The notes below the pieces were generated by a model. It was not told the DNA's origin. It saw only the letters and a program-made list of their open reading frames with translations, and ran no database searches. A stretch of DNA of 6,197 nt, taken from contig JBAPYK010000385.1 of assembly GCA_049284695.1 (NCBI GenBank), positions 1 through 6,197 on the forward strand, in the 5' to 3' direction. Of this stretch, positions 1 through 4,908 are shown in pieces (position 1 is the first letter of the stretch; each line of letters opens with the position of its first letter). A program made the translations under genes and the position numbers. Source of the stretch: Rhodoplanes sp049284695. Lineage in GTDB: Bacteria > Pseudomonadota > Alphaproteobacteria > Rhizobiales > Xanthobacteraceae.

Positions 1-510
1 CAGGTCGAGGAATTCAAGAAAAGCTATCCCGAGCTCAACAAGAAGATCGAGGACAGCGCCAAGTCGATCGACGCCGTCACCGACATCGAGAAGGCGCGGA
101 CCGAGATCGAGGAGCTGCGCAGCGCGGTCGCCGGCATGCTGGGCGCGGTCTCCGACAACGGGCCCGTGTCCCAGCTCGGCGCCAAGGCGCTCGCGCATGC
201 GCGGAGCAAGGTCAAGGAGCTAGAGCAGGGGGCTCGCTTCAAACCGGAAGAGAAGGAATTCCTGCTCGGCCAGTGGCGCAAGCTGATCACTGAGACCGAG
301 CGGGCGAACGACGATCTCGACAGCGCCCGCAAGGAGTTCGCCGAGCTTTTGCGGACGCTGCAGACGCGCGAGGATTTCGTCGACGAGCTGATGCAGATCC
401 GCCGCGCCACCGAGGCGCTGGAGGTCATCCGCAACCTTACGCGCGACATCCGCGACGCTTCCGGCAAGCTCCGAATGCTGATCAGTGGGATCAAGCCGCC
501 GGGGGTCTAG
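1..510 (+). CDS. C-terminal part of a coiled-coil protein of unknown function (5' truncated by window edge)
   Basis: Reading frame 1 is open from the first base to the TAG at 508-510, giving 169 residues without the true N-terminus. An internal ATG at 136 is not the start, because the same frame continues upstream with the same composition. The protein is rich in Glu, Lys, Arg and Asp, with long runs lacking Pro and Gly, as in repeats of the type EKARTEIEELR. This indicates extended alpha-helical coiled coil, with breaks near residues 45-60 (a GAVSDNGPVSQLG segment) and at the GIKPPGV tail. No catalytic motif, signal peptide or membrane segment is visible in the part present. The lipoprotein gene starts one base after the stop, so the two are very probably co-transcribed and may act together at the envelope; that role is inference. 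I do not recognise the family. Confidence 0.85.
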   Translation, partial: QVEEFKKSYPELNKKIEDSAKSIDAVTDIEKARTEIEELRSAVAGMLGAVSDNGPVSQLGAKALAHARSKVKELEQGARFKPEEKEFLLGQWRKLITETERANDDLDSARKEFAELLRTLQTREDFVDELMQIRRATEALEVIRNLTRDIRDASGKLRMLISGIKPPGV

Positions 511-511
511 G

Positions 512-877
512 ATGCGGAGGCTGCGGTGCGCGCTCGTGGCCGGGCTCGTGGGCCCGGCGCTCGCCGGCTGCGACACGGGCACGGGCTATGTCGAGATCAA
601 GACGGTGCCGGTGTCGCCACCCGCTCAACCCGTCCTCTTTCTCGATTCCACGAGGCTCGACCCGGTGCGGAAGGGCCAAGCCCTGTTGAGCGCCAAGGTC
701 GGCGCGCACAAGCTGCAGATCGACGGACCGGCCGGCCCATTGCTCCTCTGCGATCTCGTGGTCCGGAAGGATCGGATCACCACGGTCACGGTCTCCGTCC
801 TGGACCGCCCGCCGCGCTGCCATTGCCGCAATGCCGGCGGCACCGAGGGGCCGGCCAACCGGACCTGCGTGAGCTGA
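512..877 (+). CDS. small putative lipoprotein
   Basis: The product has 121 residues from the ATG at 512. A frame-compatible ATG at 485 lies inside the upstream gene and would put nine polar residues before the signal peptide, so 512 is preferred; GGGGG at 501-505 could serve as its ribosome binding site. The N-terminus is a lipoprotein signal peptide: MRRLR, a hydrophobic stretch, then the lipobox L17-A18-G19 with Cys20 as the lipidated residue. Asp21 follows; in enterobacteria an Asp at +2 favours retention in the inner membrane, but the rule is uncertain in alphaproteobacteria. The mature part alternates short hydrophobic strands with turns (YVEIKTVPV, PVLFLDS, KVGAHKLQID, ITTVTVSVLD), suggesting a small beta-sandwich loosely like PEGA domains. 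The C-terminus has three more Cys (CHC and a final C), possibly disulfide-bonded. It sits one base after the coiled-coil gene, so an operon is likely. Confidence 0.8.
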   Translation: MRRLRCALVAGLVGPALAGCDTGTGYVEIKTVPVSPPAQPVLFLDSTRLDPVRKGQALLSAKVGAHKLQIDGPAGPLLLCDLVVRKDRITTVTVSVLDRPPRCHCRNAGGTEGPANRTCVS

Positions 878-1220
878 GGCGCGGGCGCGCCAGGAGCAGC
901 GCCTGATCGATCCGGCGGGCCGCCGGCGACGCGCCCGGCATCAAGGATCACCGGCAAGCCATTGGATCACCTCAGCAAATTCCCACCCACAGACCCCACG
1001 GGAAAATATTCCATAATATCTCTTATGCGAATCACAGCAGCCCCGGATGGAAATCGCGCGCCGAGCGGCGGGCAAACCTCGGCCGAGCGGCGGGCAACCT
1101 CCGGGGCCACTCCTCCCTCAGCAGCGTCCTCTGCGCTTTGTGAAAAACCGGCGGTCGCCTGGACGCGGCAGGCATGCTTTATCTGCCCCGCGGATCATGA
1201 CCGGCGATGCGAGGAGATCG
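878..1220. other. 343-base intergenic region before maoC-mazG
   Basis: I see no convincing gene here. Frames open across it (from 962 and 1047) are low-complexity and run out of frame with, or in front of, the real MaoC start. A 7-bp inverted repeat with one central base (CCGGCGGGCCGCCGG, 912-926) follows the lipoprotein gene but lacks a T-run. An AT-rich island at about 1001-1027, containing CATAAT at 1012-1017, stands out from the GC-rich surroundings and could hold a -10 element, but no good -35 partner is visible. A 22-bp tandem repeat occupies 1061-1104. Confidence 0.6.
1061..1104. repeat. 22-bp imperfect tandem repeat, two copies
   Basis: Two adjacent copies, 1061-1082 and 1083-1104, share CGAGCGGCGGGCAA and differ by a base or two near the 3' end of the unit. 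The first copy can fold, with CCGAG pairing with CTCGG around a 12-base loop. A third, dispersed copy of the same core lies at the end of mazG (2547-2566). Confidence 0.75.
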
Positions 1221-1721
1221 ATGCGCGCAGTTTCTGTGGGTACGGGCCAGCCGGATTTTTCGGCGCCGATCGAGGATCGCTATTTCGAGGACTACCTCCC
1301 CGGCTTTGAGCAGGTCTATGGGCCCGTGGCGGTCACGGAAGCCGAAGTCCTCGAGTTTGCTCGGAGGTTCGACCCGCAGGATATGCACACCGACCCGGAG
1401 AAAGCCGCGCGCGGCCCGTTCGGCGGATTGATCGCGAGCGGCTGGCATACGGCGGCGCTGCTGATGCGGCTCTACGCCACGCATTACCTCTCGCATGTCG
1501 CAAGCCTCGCGAGCCCCGGCCTGGACGAGCTGCGCTGGCATAAGCCGGTGCGGCCCGGCGACGAATTGCGCATTCGCGTGCGCGTTCTCGCCGCCGAACG
1601 CTCACGCTCCAAGCCGGACCGCGGCATGGTGCATACCGGGATCGAGGTGCTCAATCAGCGCGGGGAGGTGGTGATGAGTCTGCGAGCGATGAACCTCCTG
1701 CGCTGCCGGGGAGCGGCATGA
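1221..1721 (+). CDS. MaoC-like (R)-specific enoyl-CoA hydratase / acyl dehydratase
   Basis: The product has 166 residues. The frame is open further upstream, to ATGs at 1197 and 1047. The ATG at 1221 is preferred because GAGGAG (1211-1216) lies just before it and because the Arg/Pro/Gly-rich upstream extension looks non-coding. The hydratase-2 signature of the MaoC hot-dog fold is present: FARRFDPQDMHTD at about residues 46-58, with Asp51 and His56 in the five-residue spacing of the catalytic Asp/His pair of PhaJ-type hydratases. GGLIASGW (68-75) is followed by a hydrophobic helix, and KPVRPGDELRIRV forms the later strand typical of the family. Such enzymes hydrate trans-2-enoyl-CoA or related acyl thioesters; the substrate cannot be read from the sequence. 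The stop overlaps the mazG start (ATGA), so translation is probably coupled. A link to polyhydroxyalkanoate supply, given the phasins downstream, is possible but speculative. Confidence 0.88.
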   Translation: MRAVSVGTGQPDFSAPIEDRYFEDYLPGFEQVYGPVAVTEAEVLEFARRFDPQDMHTDPEKAARGPFGGLIASGWHTAALLMRLYATHYLSHVASLASPGLDELRWHKPVRPGDELRIRVRVLAAERSRSKPDRGMVHTGIEVLNQRGEVVMSLRAMNLLRCRGAA

Positions 1722-2569
1722 CCCCTGCCCGCGACATTCATCGGCTGATCGAGATCATGGCGGCGCTGCGGACGCCCGGCACGGGCTGCCCGTGGGACCT
1801 CGCGCAGGATTTTGCGAGCATCGCTCCTTACACCATCGAGGAGGCCTACGAAGTCGCCGATGCGATCGGACGCGGCGATCTCCACGACCTCAAGGACGAA
1901 TTGGGCGACCTTCTGCTCCAGGTCGTGTTCCATGCCCGCATGGCCGAGGAGCAGCAAAAATTCGATTTCGGCGACGTGGTCGAAAACATCACGCGCAAGC
2001 TCCTGCGCCGGCACCCGCATGTGTTCGGCGAGGCGCGCGGGCTTTCGTCCGCGGCGGTCGAAGACCTCTGGCATCGCATCAAGGAAGAGGAAAAGGCGGA
2101 GCGCGCAGCGGTGCACGGCGACGCGCGCGCCGAGCGGACGGGCGCGCTTGCGGGCGTGCCGAGCGCCCTCCCCGCGCTCACCCGCGCCCTCAAGCTGCAG
2201 CAGAAGGCCGGCCGCGTCGGCTTCGATTGGAATGACCCTGGGGCGGTGCTCGACAAGATTCGCGAGGAGACGAAGGAGGTCGCGCAGGCGATCGCCGAGG
2301 GGGACACGGCGCACGCCACGGAAGAGGTCGGCGATCTCCTTTTCGTCGTCGTCAATCTCGCGCGCCATCTCGGCGCCGACCCGGAGCGGGCGCTGCGCGA
2401 GACCAATCTGAAATTCGAGCGGCGCTTCGGCGCGATCGAGCGCGCGCTGGCGGCTCAGGGAAAGACGCCGGAACAGGCGACCCTCGCCGAGATGGATGCG
2501 CTGTGGGACGAGGCGAAAAGAGCGGAGCGCTCAGAGGTCGTCATTTCGAGCGGCGGGCAAAGCTCGTAA
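1718..2569 (+). CDS. mazG: MazG nucleoside triphosphate pyrophosphohydrolase
   Basis: This is a 283-residue tandem-domain MazG, a cytosolic enzyme that hydrolyses (d)NTPs to NMP and pyrophosphate; in E. coli it is linked to nucleotide-pool cleaning and to ppGpp control. The N-terminal domain has CPWDLAQ (24-30), the Mg-binding EEAYE (41-45) and ELGD (61-64), then LLLQVVFHARMAEE. The C-terminal domain has GFDW (168-171), EETKE (183-187) and EVGD (203-206), followed by NLARHLGADPERALRETNLKF. Both domains keep the acidic metal ligands. The length exceeds the 263 residues of the E. coli enzyme, partly through a tail after the WDEAKRAE helix. The last residues (about 273-283, VVISSGGQSS) are encoded within a repeat-like sequence, so the natural C-terminus may have been changed by insertion. 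The ATG overlaps the maoC stop by four bases, with GGGGAG at 1708-1713. Confidence 0.96.
   Translation: MTPARDIHRLIEIMAALRTPGTGCPWDLAQDFASIAPYTIEEAYEVADAIGRGDLHDLKDELGDLLLQVVFHARMAEEQQKFDFGDVVENITRKLLRRHPHVFGEARGLSSAAVEDLWHRIKEEEKAERAAVHGDARAERTGALAGVPSALPALTRALKLQQKAGRVGFDWNDPGAVLDKIREETKEVAQAIAEGDTAHATEEVGDLLFVVVNLARHLGADPERALRETNLKFERRFGAIERALAAQGKTPEQATLAEMDALWDEAKRAERSEVVISSGGQSS
2547..2566. repeat. dispersed copy of the CGAGCGGCGGGCAAA element at the mazG 3' end
   Basis: The 20-base sequence matches the first tandem copy near 1062 except for one base (G for C before CTCG). Its ends, CGAGC and GCTCG, are complementary around a 10-base loop. It covers the last codons of mazG and ends at the stop codon. 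It is preceded by GTCATTT, a start seen in many short palindromic bacterial repeats. Confidence 0.6.
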
Positions 2570-2582
2570 GCCCGGAAGCTAT

Positions 2583-2678
2583 CTAGACAACAGCCTCGGG
2601 TTCGCGCTGCCTCCGCAGCTCCGCGTACAGCGTCTTCCTGCGACGCTTGGGAATGAAGACCACGTGATATTTGCAGTC
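2583..2678 (-). pseudogene. relic of an IS200/IS605-family TnpA transposase (N-terminal segment)
   Basis: On the minus strand, the frame from 2678 down to the TAG at 2585-2583 reads DCKYHVVFIPK, followed by RRRKTLYAELRRQ. This is the highly conserved N-terminal strand of IS200-type Y1 transposases, whose usual form is (W)DCKYHVVFIPK followed by a basic stretch and LRR. The family protein is about 130-150 residues. Here the match stops after about 24 residues and a stop follows seven residues later, so the HUH motif and catalytic Tyr are missing. The frame stays open upstream to about 2836 but without a start codon or recognisable transposase sequence (it begins SQLLGHRLRRAR just before the match). 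I see no TnpB/IscB gene or intact hairpin ends. The relic cannot transpose and marks an old insertion at the boundary between the mazG operon and the small-gene region. Confidence 0.75.
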
Positions 2679-2833
2679 CCGCGCGCGTCGCAGGCGATGA
2701 CCCAGCAACTGAGAAGCCAGCGCCAGCGCTGTCTCGCGCAGCGCTGCGACAGCGGGCTTCCACGCAACGCGCGTTTTGGCCGCCGCGGCTAACCGAACCC
2801 GAAACTCGAAATGAACTCGGAGAGGGACACGTC

Positions 2834-3070
2834 ATGAGCGAATACAAACTCGGCGCGATTGCGGTGGCGCTGACGCTTGCGCGCGTGCCGCCGGTAGACA
2901 TCCCGTTCGGCGCGGGGCTCACCGGCACGCCGCCGATCCACGCCGCTTTCATCAACGCGATCAAGGGCGCCGCCAAGGCCGTCAGCGGCAACGTGAGGGA
3001 CGCAGCGGTCGGCGTTGTAACCGCTGTGAAACTTGCAGGCAGCGTCGCCAAGCTTTGCGGCCGCGATTGA
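2834..3070 (+). CDS. small hypothetical protein (78 aa)
   Basis: The start is well supported: GGAGAGGG at 2819-2826 lies seven bases before the ATG. Third codon positions are strongly G/C, much more so than in the overlapping minus-strand frame, which supports this strand. The protein is rich in Ala, Val and Gly and mildly hydrophobic. It has an N-terminal stretch (about residues 5-16, KLGAIAVALTLA), a Pro/Gly-rich middle (VPPVDIPFGAGLTGTPP, 18-34) and an amphipathic C-terminal helix with Lys at intervals. The hydrophobic stretch is short for a membrane segment, and no signal peptidase site is clear. I do not recognise a family. It follows the transposase relic and is not tightly linked to any neighbour. 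Confidence 0.65.
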   Translation: MSEYKLGAIAVALTLARVPPVDIPFGAGLTGTPPIHAAFINAIKGAAKAVSGNVRDAAVGVVTAVKLAGSVAKLCGRD

Positions 3071-3406
3071 AAACACTCCTCTTGCCGCGCGCTGCGGTTC
3101 ATCGTGGTGCTGGCTCGACGAGCAAACGCATTCAGCGCGCGCGTCGAGGGCGCCGTAGAGACAGGTCACCGCAAAAGTGCAGTCGAGTCTGTTTGCAATC
3201 CGCTCGTGACGGCGAGCCCCGCGCGCCACTCTGTGCTTGACGTCCGATAAGGCCGGCCGGAAAGAGGCTAGGCCCCTCTCAATTTCGATCTGGTCGAGAA
3301 GATTTTTCTCGACCTTGATCGCGCTCAACTTCTTTGTCAGGACGCCACGCTAGCCAGGGACGCCGTGCGGCGTGCGGTGCGGTGGGTTAAGGCGGGGAGC
3401 AATGCA
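3071..3406. other. 336-base intergenic region
   Basis: No convincing gene is seen. A minus-strand frame that starts with TTG at 3328 and runs through the 78-aa gene has weak codon bias and is treated as antisense noise. AGAGG and CCTCT (about 3264-3280) can form a short stem. A TTGA-N6-TCAA box lies at 3315-3328, upstream of the gene starting at 3407. Confidence 0.5.
3315..3328 (+). promoter_or_regulatory. possible FNR/FixK-type box
   Basis: TTGATCGCGCTCAA fits the relaxed FixK pattern TTG(A/C)-N6-(T/G)CAA; the right half is CTCAA rather than ATCAA. Its centre is about 85 bases before the GTG at 3407. A class II start would fall near 3363, but the -10 position (TAGCCA, 3351-3356) is a poor match. 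It is weaker than the boxes before the phasin genes. Confidence 0.35.
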
Positions 3407-3613
3407 GTGAGCGACATCACCAACAAGCTGATTTTCGATCTGATCAAGCAACACTACCGCCCTTACGACATGCACGAGGAATTCAACCGCGCATTCTCGG
3501 CCTATCAGACTGGCAACTTCTCCAACCCGCACGAGCCCGATAGCATAGCTGCTCAGGCATGGGATTTGGGAGTGGAGGCTGCAATGCGTTACGCGAGAGC
3601 GACGGCAGGGTGA
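3407..3613 (+). CDS. small protein with ribosome-modulation-factor/CrpP-like pattern (68 aa)
   Basis: A GTG start at 3407 is chosen because GGGGAG (3394-3399) precedes it by seven bases. The same frame reaches a GTG at 3365, but that adds 14 residues with no ribosome binding site. The C-terminal half reads AFSAYQTGNFSNPHEPDS, then AAQAWDLGVEAAMRY. An Ala/Gly helix, a short Asn-Pro-His/Pro loop, and a second helix around Ala-Trp-Asp-x-Gly-x-x-Ala-Ala is the layout of ribosome modulation factor and the CrpP/RMF-like small proteins. I infer this from the pattern, and the match is partial. If right, it could bind ribosomes or another target under stress. The N-terminal half (DITNKLIFDLIKQHYRPYDMHEE) is a charged helix outside that pattern. 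The gene stands alone, with a possible FixK-type box about 80 bases upstream. Confidence 0.65.
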   Translation: MSDITNKLIFDLIKQHYRPYDMHEEFNRAFSAYQTGNFSNPHEPDSIAAQAWDLGVEAAMRYARATAG

Positions 3614-3768
3614 GGCGATTTGAACGTCCTGTTGCGATATGAGAGCGCCAGGAGGGAGCACAAGCCGTTCTTCAGTCGCCTCCGCCGCCGGACGGCCGTC
3701 CAAGGCCGACGCGCTCCCGAAGCAACGGATTTTTGCCGCTCACGTCATCGGCGCACCGCTTACGTTTT

Positions 3769-3808
3769 TTGATTCCGGTCAATGTGGATCGCCGGCTCCG
3801 CTATAAAT
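3769..3808 (+). promoter_or_regulatory. predicted FNR/FixK-dependent promoter upstream of phasin 1
   Basis: The box is TTGATTCCGGTCAA (3769-3782), fitting TTGAY-N4-RTCAA with complementary half sites apart from one position. An AT-rich -10-like element, TATAAAT (3802-3808), follows. With a start near 3814-3817 the box centre (3775.5) lies about 39-41 bases upstream, the class II position where FNR/FixK proteins replace a -35 element. No good -35 is visible. The nearest well-supported gene downstream on + is the phasin at 4105. Confidence 0.55.
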
Positions 3809-3889
3809 ATTGCACCTTAGCCCCCGATGGGAACCGCTCTTGGCGCGGTACAATCCGACCGCAGTGTAGAGCCGCCGGGGAATGGGGCG

Positions 3890-4005
3890 ATTTGGAGTAT
3901 CGCCCGCGAAGCGCAACGCGCAGCATTCTACAAGCAGGTCGACTTAAGCGGCCCGGAGTCGTCGGACCAGCGACTGCGGCTTTGCTCGACCGTGCCCGTC
4001 GCTGT
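3890..4005 (+). pseudogene. possible frameshifted remnant of a peptidoglycan-binding (PG_binding_1-like) domain
   Basis: One frame reads RAAFYKQVDLSGP (about 3917-3955). The neighbouring frame takes over as GVVGPATAALLDRA (3955-3999). Joined, they resemble the second half of a PF01471 domain, whose usual ending is AFQ-x-x-x-GL...GVVGPATxAAL. The upstream part (LEYRPRSATR, about 3891-3920) may be a shortened form of the LGY-x-PG...ATR start. The match needs at least one frameshift and is short, so it could be chance. It lies in the long leader of the phasin transcript. Confidence 0.25.
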
Positions 4006-4032
4006 CCGCGTATCGTTATTTTTATGAGAGAG

Positions 4033-4044
4033 CTGCAAGAGCAA
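4033..4044. promoter_or_regulatory. near match to a PhaR operator
   Basis: CTGCAAGAGCAA differs by one base from the CTGC-N4-GCAG form reported for PhaR, the repressor that couples phasin expression to polyhydroxyalkanoate levels. It lies about 60 bases before the phasin start. No equivalent was found before the second phasin gene, so this is weak. Confidence 0.22.
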
Positions 4045-4059
4045 GAACATTCACATCAC

Positions 4060-4082
4060 TCGGGACTCTTCGGGAATCCCGA
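4060..4082 (+). promoter_or_regulatory. leader hairpin(s) before the phasin 1 ribosome binding site
   Basis: TCGGGA occurs at 4060-4065 and again at 4070-4075, and both copies can pair with the single TCCCGA at 4077-4082. The nearer copy has only one base between the arms, so the outer pairing with an 11-base loop is the more likely fold. The structure ends 11 bases before the GGAG at 4094-4097 and could affect translation or message stability. Confidence 0.3.
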
Positions 4083-4104
4083 CTCAGTGGAGCGGAGTGA
4101 GCTA

Positions 4105-4479
4105 ATGAGCAAGACACCACAGTTGGAAATCCCCACCGACATGCGCAAAATGACCGAACAGAGCCTGGAGCAGGTGAAAAACGCAATTCACGGCTACCTC
4201 CAGTTCATTCAGCGCGCCGTTCCCGGCAATGTCGCGGGCGGCCCGGAACTGACCAACAAAATCCTCGGCTACGCCGAGCGCAACGTCGCGAGCGCTTTCG
4301 AGTTCGCACAAAGGCTGGTGCAGGCGAAAGATGTCAACGAACTCGCTAATCTGCAGATGGAATTCATCAAGGCGCAAATGCAGGCGATGACAGAGCAGGC
4401 CCGGGACCTGAGCAATGCTGCCATGACTACCCTGATGGAGAGCTCAAGAACCTCGACAAAAGGTAGCCTATCGTCCTAA
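4105..4479 (+). CDS. phasin family protein (phasin 1, granule-associated)
   Basis: The product has 124 residues from the ATG at 4105, with GGAG at 4094-4097 seven bases before it. The frame is open back to 3733, but that extension is rich in Arg, Pro and Cys and unlike any phasin, so it is left out. Phasins are small amphipathic helical proteins that coat polyhydroxyalkanoate granules and control their number and size. Visible hallmarks are the N-terminal EIPTDMRKMTEQSLEQVKNA (8-27), the core NVASAFEFAQRLVQAKDVNE (60-79), and a final helix with MEFIKAQMQAMTEQARDL (85-102). A short Ser/Thr-rich tail follows. It is a paralogue of the convergent gene at 4909-5307, sharing the SLEQ-K, AFEFAQ-x-x-AKDV and Q-M segments. 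The predicted FNR/FixK promoter and long leader suggest expression when oxygen is low, consistent with polymer storage under those conditions. Confidence 0.9.
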   Translation: MSKTPQLEIPTDMRKMTEQSLEQVKNAIHGYLQFIQRAVPGNVAGGPELTNKILGYAERNVASAFEFAQRLVQAKDVNELANLQMEFIKAQMQAMTEQARDLSNAAMTTLMESSRTSTKGSLSS

Positions 4480-4520
4480 CGCCGGCGGCAAGGATGACGG
4501 CTCAATGAGTATTACCGTTC

Positions 4521-4544
4521 CGTGCGGCCGAGCCGCGCCGCACG
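4521..4544 (+). terminator. candidate terminator hairpin after phasin 1
   Basis: CGTGCGGC (4521-4528) and GCCGCACG (4537-4544) form a perfect 8-bp GC-rich stem with an 8-base loop, starting 42 bases after the phasin stop. There is no T-run behind it, so it may only stabilise the 3' end or slow the polymerase. Confidence 0.4.
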
Positions 4545-4621
4545 TCGCATAGCAGGGTCAATTCTCATGAACTCGCGGCCTCTCGATGGCGAGTCGACCA
4601 GCGGTCATGCGGAGGTCGATG

Positions 4622-4816
4622 ATGTCGAGCACGAAATATTGGGAAACATCGTTTAGGGCGAAACGCTGGAGCGACATGAATGCTGACGAGAAAGCCGAAT
4701 GGGTGCGGGCTGAACTCCAGCGCATGAGCGCCTTGTTCGCCATGCTTTCGTCCCAAGTCCAGGAGATCGGAAGGACAGTCAAGGCGATCCGGAACAAGCT
4801 CAAGGAAAACCAATAA
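4622..4816 (+). CDS. small hypothetical protein between the convergent phasin genes (64 aa)
   Basis: The frame is open from 4586 with several Met codons. The ATG at 4622 has the best ribosome binding site (GGAGG at 4611-4615, six bases away), giving 64 residues; the ATG at 4676, with a GGAG four bases before it, would give 46. The protein starts STKYWETSFRAKRWSDMNADE and then forms one long helix (EWVRAELQRMSALFAMLSSQVQEIGRTVKAIRNKLKENQ region, about residues 26-64). Hydrophobic residues at three- and four-residue spacing suggest a coiled coil or amphipathic granule-binding helix. No family is recognised. Its place between two phasins suggests a role in granule biology, but that rests on position alone. 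Its stop lies 93 bases from the end of the opposite phasin gene. Confidence 0.6.
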   Translation: MSSTKYWETSFRAKRWSDMNADEKAEWVRAELQRMSALFAMLSSQVQEIGRTVKAIRNKLKENQ

Positions 4817-4846
4817 GTACGCCCGCGAGCCAACGCAAGAACCAGC

Positions 4847-4869
4847 AACCCAAACCGCATTATTGGGTT
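4847..4869. terminator. inverted repeat between convergent genes, possible two-way terminator
   Basis: AACCCAA (4847-4853) and TTGGGTT (4863-4869) form a perfect 7-bp stem with a 9-base loop. It sits in the short gap between the 64-aa gene (+) and the phasin 2 gene (-), where a terminator for both is expected. Neither side has a proper T-run. Confidence 0.35.
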
Positions 4870-4908
4870 AGGGTCGCCCGCCGCTGCCTCAATTCGTAAA
4901 TGGATCGA

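Larger units (their letters stand above)
3614..4104. other. 491-base region upstream of the first phasin gene
   Basis: It contains a 12-bp perfect palindrome (GGACGGCCGTCC, 3690-3701), an FNR/FixK-type promoter near 3769-3808, a stretch resembling a broken peptidoglycan-binding domain (about 3890-4005), a near match to a PhaR operator at 4033-4044, and a hairpin at 4060-4082 just before the phasin ribosome binding site. Frames across it (for example from 3733 in frame with the phasin, and 3827-4027) have no ribosome binding site and no convincing codon bias. If transcription starts near 3815, the phasin message has a leader of about 290 bases. Confidence 0.5.

Noticed and set aside
912..926. 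CCGGCGGGCCGCCGG as a terminator after the lipoprotein gene
   Set aside because: The arms are separated by only one base and no T-run follows; such palindromes are common in GC-rich DNA.
1047..1220. N-terminal extension of the MaoC protein
   Set aside because: The extension is low-complexity, includes the tandem repeat, and a better ribosome binding site precedes 1221.
962..1309. A 115-codon plus-strand frame
   Set aside because: It overlaps the MaoC gene out of frame and shows no domain or ribosome binding site.
1655..2368. A long minus-strand frame opposite mazG
   Set aside because: It is a shadow of the strongly biased mazG codons; MazG motifs fix the true strand.
2607..2618. CTGCCTCCGCAG, an exact CTGC-N4-GCAG PhaR-like match
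   Set aside because: It lies inside the transposase relic, where it follows from the codons for conserved residues, and is not before a phasin gene.
2789..3328. A 179-codon minus-strand frame starting with TTG
   Set aside because: It runs through the well-supported 78-aa gene on +, has weaker third-position bias, and its start codon is part of the TTGATCGCGCTCAA box.
3690..3701. GGACGGCCGTCC as an operator or terminator
   Set aside because: A perfect 12-bp palindrome, but with no loop, no T-run, no second copy and no link to a promoter.
3639..3806. A 55-codon plus-strand frame (MRAPGGSTSRSS start)
   Set aside because: It has no ribosome binding site and no recognisable domain, and it ends across the predicted promoter.
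3733..4104. N-terminal extension in frame with phasin 1
   Set aside because: It has no ribosome binding site, an Arg/Pro/Cys-rich composition unlike phasins, and would make the protein twice the size of its paralogue.
4558..4860. Minus-strand frames opposite the 64-aa gene
   Set aside because: They lack ribosome binding sites, and the plus-strand frame has one and a coherent helical pattern.
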